Source: an uncultured Veillonella sp.
GTDB lineage: Bacteria; Bacillota; Negativicutes; Veillonellales; Veillonellaceae
DNA: 34,139 nt
NCBI GenBank assembly: GCA_900550455.1
Contig: URSE01000005.1
Location: 1 to 34,139, forward strand
Reading direction: 5' to 3'
The translations under genes and the position numbers were made by a program. The notes beneath the pieces are model-generated. The model worked only from the letters and a program-made list of their open reading frames with translations. It had not been told where the DNA came from and searched no databases. Below, piece after piece: positions 31,555-34,139 of the stretch (position 1 is its first letter; each line of letters opens with the position of its first letter).

Positions 31555-32271
31555 CTAGACCTTACTAGAACGACGTGCTTGTCGTCTTTCCTCAATCGCT
31601 TGTATCCGTTGCCGGCGTTGCCACCACTTGGAGAAGAAAACACGAATGAAAATAAGGGCTATAAAGCCGATGGTAATAAAGGTATGGTAAGGAGCCAACA
31701 CCTCTTTAACCAAATCATCTTCTAAGAACATACCCGCCCCCGCATAGGCAAGAATGGCACCACCTATATAGAGAATAATAGGGAAGCGTTCAATAATCTT
31801 GATGAAGAGGCTCGATCCAAACATGATGATAGGAACGGTTACCAGGATACCAGCGATAGCAATACCCATATGACCGTTAGCTGCTCCAATAACGCCTAAA
31901 ACATTATCAATGGACATGATGCCATCCGCCACAACGATAGTGGTAATAGCTGGGATAAGGGCATCCTTAGCTTCGATTTTATGTTCCTTATCATCATCGG
32001 AGATAAGAGAATGAGCGATGAAGAGAAGGGCTATACCACCAATCAGGCGGAGGGCAGGAATGTTGTTAATAGCTTCAACAAAAACAAAGGCCATAATAAG
32101 ACGAAGGATAATGGCCCCTATAGTACCACCCAAAATTGCCTTTTTCTGTAGGTGGACAGGTAAATTTTTAGCAGCCATACCGATGACGATAGCATTATCC
32201 CCTGCCAAAAGAATATCGATTAAGACAATCTGTAACATGGCTATTAAACCAGCAGTACTTAATAATTCCAA
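31555..32271 (-). CDS. TerC/Alx-family integral membrane protein
   Basis: Inner-membrane protein of 238 residues with about seven hydrophobic segments and the buried acidic residues of the TerC family: Asp19 and Asp25 in LIDILLAGDNAIVIGMAA, and VVADGIMSIDNVLGV in the second half. The C-terminus is a basic tail (WQRRQRIQAIEERRQARRSS). YjbE/YkoY-like TerC proteins have been linked to manganese export and to metalation of secreted proteins; this role is family knowledge, not visible here. AGGAGGACATATACTT precedes the TTG or ATG; ATG at 32271 is used. First gene of its operon. Confidence 0.93.
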   Translation of the reverse strand: MELLSTAGLIAMLQIVLIDILLAGDNAIVIGMAAKNLPVHLQKKAILGGTIGAIILRLIMAFVFVEAINNIPALRLIGGIALLFIAHSLISDDDKEHKIEAKDALIPAITTIVVADGIMSIDNVLGVIGAANGHMGIAIAGILVTVPIIMFGSSLFIKIIERFPIILYIGGAILAYAGAGMFLEDDLVKEVLAPYHTFITIGFIALIFIRVFFSKWWQRRQRIQAIEERRQARRSSKV

Positions 32272-32309
32272 GTATATGTCCTCCTATAAACGTCAAATAG
32301 AATGAATTT

Positions 32310-32354
32310 ATTATACCATGGCCCTACTCAGGAAATACATAGATTTGGTATAAT
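32310..32354. promoter_or_regulatory. Divergent promoters for terC (-) and MATE (+)
   Basis: Minus strand: TGGTATAAT with -10 at 32310-32315 for terC. Plus strand: TGGTATAAT with -10 at 32349-32354 for the MATE gene. Both have the TGN extended -10 and poor -35 elements. The two -10 elements lie back to back 33 bp apart. Confidence 0.6.
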
Positions 32355-32392
32355 ACAGGGTATTGTTAATCTTAAATTTCAAGAGGTATTGT

Positions 32393-33730
32393 ATGCACCC
32401 GACACAAACATTCACAGAAAAAATCTGGGTCTTTTTGCGGTTAGTTTGGCCCATGACAATCACCCAGTTTGCCCTCCTTGGCGGATCTTTTATCGCTGTG
32501 TTTTTAACAGGTCAATACGGCACTATAGACCTAGCTGGTATGTCGGTGGGTTATAACATATGGATAGCCTTCTACATGGGAGCTATGGGAACCCTCTTGG
32601 GCATTACCCCTATATTATCTCAACTCTTAGGAGCCAGAAAAACTGATACTATTACTACCATTGTCCAGCAGGGTCTTGTTATCGCAACAGCCATTGCTAT
32701 CAGCATGTTGCTCTTAGGCTTCATAACACTTCGGCCCTTCCTCAACTTTCTCAACATGGACCCCGCTGCCCTAGAGGTAACTATGGCCTATATGAAAGTC
32801 TTTGCGATCGGTGTTTTTCCCCTCTTATGGGGCTGTACTCTACGTAATACCATAGACTCCCATGGCCTTACCGCCTATTCCATGGCAACGGTTATCTTCT
32901 CCTTCTTCCTCAATTTATTCTTCAACTATGGTCTTATTTTAGGACACTTTGGCCTCCCTGCTCTAGGCGGTGTGGGCGCTGCCTGTGCCGTTGTTATTAC
33001 CATGTGGGCTAATTGTCTTATTTTTGCCCTCATCTGTTCCCTCCATCCCAAGCTCAAAGGCTATAGATTTTTGAGTTTCTGGCAAGGCCTTCGGTGGACT
33101 TATATTAGAGAACAGCTAGCTGTTGGGATTCCTATTGGGTTCTCAATCTTCTTCGAAGGGTCTATCTTCTCCATAGCAGGCCTTCTTATGGTGCAATTTG
33201 GTACCCTCGTTGTCGCCGCCCATCAGGCTGCTATCTCCTTCACCAACATTTTCTACTGTTTCCCTCTCTCTATTTCTATGGCTTCCACCATTGCTGTAGC
33301 CTATGAACTAGGGGCCCAAAGCAAGGTAGCTGCCAAAGCTTACTCTTATATAGCCAGAGGCCTTGCAATTATCATAGCTATCATCCTCTGTGCCTATTCA
33401 TTCACCCACTTGGATACCATTGCATCCTGGTTCACACAAGATGAGGAAGTATTCACCCTAATCGAGTCATTCCTCTCCTATGCAGTCTTTTTTGCTGTTA
33501 TCGATGCCTTTGGGACTCCTTTGCAAGGAATTCTTAGGGCCTATAAGGACGTACAAATTATTTCTACTATAGCCCTCATCGCCTATTGGGGCGTGGGAAT
33601 CTCCTTAGCCTATCTCTTAACCATGATTATCCCTATGGGTCCCTATGGGGTTTGGATTGGCCTTCTTTCTTCTGTAGCCGTAGCAGCCGTCCTCTATACC
33701 ATCCGCACCTGGTATATACAACATAAATAA
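32393..33730 (+). CDS. MATE-family efflux transporter
   Basis: Inner-membrane Na+- or H+-driven multidrug exporter of the NorM-like MatE family, 445 residues with 12 hydrophobic segments in two related halves. It includes LVWPMTITQFALLGGSFIAVF, GTLLGITPILSQLLGA and, in the second half, AVGIPIGFSIFFEGSIFSIA and VAAHQAAISFTNIFYCFP. Start at 32393 (MHPTQTF) follows AAGAGGTATTGT; an in-frame ATG ten codons upstream lacks a site. Only plus-strand gene in the window, divergent from terC. Substrate is unknown. Confidence 0.94.
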   Translation: MHPTQTFTEKIWVFLRLVWPMTITQFALLGGSFIAVFLTGQYGTIDLAGMSVGYNIWIAFYMGAMGTLLGITPILSQLLGARKTDTITTIVQQGLVIATAIAISMLLLGFITLRPFLNFLNMDPAALEVTMAYMKVFAIGVFPLLWGCTLRNTIDSHGLTAYSMATVIFSFFLNLFFNYGLILGHFGLPALGGVGAACAVVITMWANCLIFALICSLHPKLKGYRFLSFWQGLRWTYIREQLAVGIPIGFSIFFEGSIFSIAGLLMVQFGTLVVAAHQAAISFTNIFYCFPLSISMASTIAVAYELGAQSKVAAKAYSYIARGLAIIIAIILCAYSFTHLDTIASWFTQDEEVFTLIESFLSYAVFFAVIDAFGTPLQGILRAYKDVQIISTIALIAYWGVGISLAYLLTMIIPMGPYGVWIGLLSSVAVAAVLYTIRTWYIQHK

Positions 33731-33745
33731 ACTTGAACAAACTAT

Positions 33746-33813
33746 AAAAGACGCTCTCACTAAAAGCCATGATTCCCTTCAGAATAGTGGCTTCCTAGCT
33801 AGAAGCGTCTTTT
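33746..33813. terminator. Bidirectional terminator after MATE
   Basis: Outer stem AAAAGACGCT / AGCGTCTTTT and an inner stem AAGCCA / TGGCTT, with T-run on one side and A-run on the other. It serves the MATE gene and the converging gene that ends at 33848. Confidence 0.85.
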
Positions 33814-33847
33814 CTTATGGCCACCAGGAACTAAACTGAGTGGCTAC

Positions 33848-34139
33848 TTACTTTTTCTTAAAGAAGCCGAGTCTCTCTATATGGCTAAGACCAATCGGCA
33901 AGTATTCTTCTGGGCTCAGCTCATGATAATCATCTTGCGATGTATCATAAATAGGCATACCTTCCATAGCCGCCAAAATATCCGCCTCCGGTTTAGGTTC
34001 ATTGAGGATCGACATAATTTCTAAATCAATGGAATTAATATAAGGAGCTGCTTCATTATCATGGGTACCCAAGACAACTCGACCTTGGCCTGTACCTAAA
34101 ATCAAGGCTGCCACAAAGTTAGTAGTTTCCGTTAGCACA
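33848..34139 (-). CDS. 3' end of an unrecognised gene
   Basis: Last 96-97 codons of a protein whose start is outside the window; the leading GTG at 34138 looks internal (LTETTNFVAALILGTGQG). Visible sequence is acidic and soluble, with GRVVLGTHDNEAAPY, MSILNEPKPEADILAAMEG, SPEEYLPIGLSHIERLGF, and a terminal FKKK. No family recognised. The converging terminator lies just after its stop. Confidence 0.6.
   Translation of the reverse strand, partial: VLTETTNFVAALILGTGQGRVVLGTHDNEAAPYINSIDLEIMSILNEPKPEADILAAMEGMPIYDTSQDDYHELSPEEYLPIGLSHIERLGFFKKK

Noticed and set aside
31530..31643. Longer start of the YjbR-like protein overlapping terC
   Set aside because: The extra 38 residues are a frame-shifted reading of the terC C-terminus.
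1..34139. CRISPR arrays, tRNA genes, insertion sequences or prophage
   Set aside because: No spaced direct repeats, tRNA-like cloverleaf ends, transposase or phage structural genes were noticed on either strand.

Overview
The window looks like a chromosomal segment of a Negativicutes bacterium (Veillonella, Dialister or a relative): a Firmicutes-lineage, anaerobic diderm. The basis is the combination of low-GC, Firmicutes-like signals (strong AGGAGG ribosome sites, U-tract terminators, a Firmicutes-type dUTPase and leader-controlled rpsO) with a complete ADP-heptose/LPS inner-core set, which only an outer-membrane bacterium needs, plus a pyruvate carboxylase and a dicarboxylate-type carrier that suit a lactate/dicarboxylate-fermenting anaerobe. 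The genus is inference. All genes but one (the MATE pump at 32.4-33.7 kb) are on the minus strand, so gene order below is read from high to low coordinates within each operon.

Region 1-1.4 kb: the end of a fructose operon, a DeoR-type regulator (fruR) followed by fruK. The fruK start is broken: about 33-35 codons at the N-terminus are missing at a short sequence shared by the start and the GGKGIN motif, with a frame change. This block sits just beyond the dut terminator and may be a foreign insert or an assembly join. Region 1.4-4.6 kb: rpsO-pnp-dut, ribosomal protein S15, PNPase and dUTPase, with a structured rpsO leader. Region 4.6-8.4 kb: an ABC importer of the PF04392/TrpXYZ type with two tandem paralogous binding lipoproteins, one permease and one ATPase. 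Region 8.4-17.95 kb: a ten-gene, tightly overlapping operon: nrdR, M19 dipeptidase, gmhA, hldE, hldD, gmhB, two GT9 heptosyltransferases, a DEDDh exonuclease and an M18 aminopeptidase. It makes ADP-L-glycero-D-manno-heptose and adds it to lipid A-Kdo. Region 18-21.6 kb: pyruvate carboxylase behind a promoter with two TGTATACA palindromes.

Region 21.6-23.55 kb: a membrane-anchored copper nitrite reductase (nirK) preceded by a GerMN-domain lipoprotein. A CRP/FNR-type palindrome lies about 41.5 bp before the predicted start of transcription, and a terminator-like hairpin abuts the nirK ribosome site. This is the most interesting locus in the window. Region 23.55-29.6 kb: a second M18 aminopeptidase, a DASS/SLC13 carrier, an Mrp-type Fe-S ATPase, and ilvE with a VTT-domain membrane protein. 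Region 29.6-34.1 kb: MarR regulator, GlsB-like small membrane protein, the terC-yjbR-ogt cluster, a divergent MATE pump, and the 3' end of an unrecognised gene.

No tRNA, rRNA, CRISPR, insertion sequence or prophage gene was seen. Almost every operon ends in a clear intrinsic terminator, and several promoters overlap the preceding terminator, giving a very compact layout.
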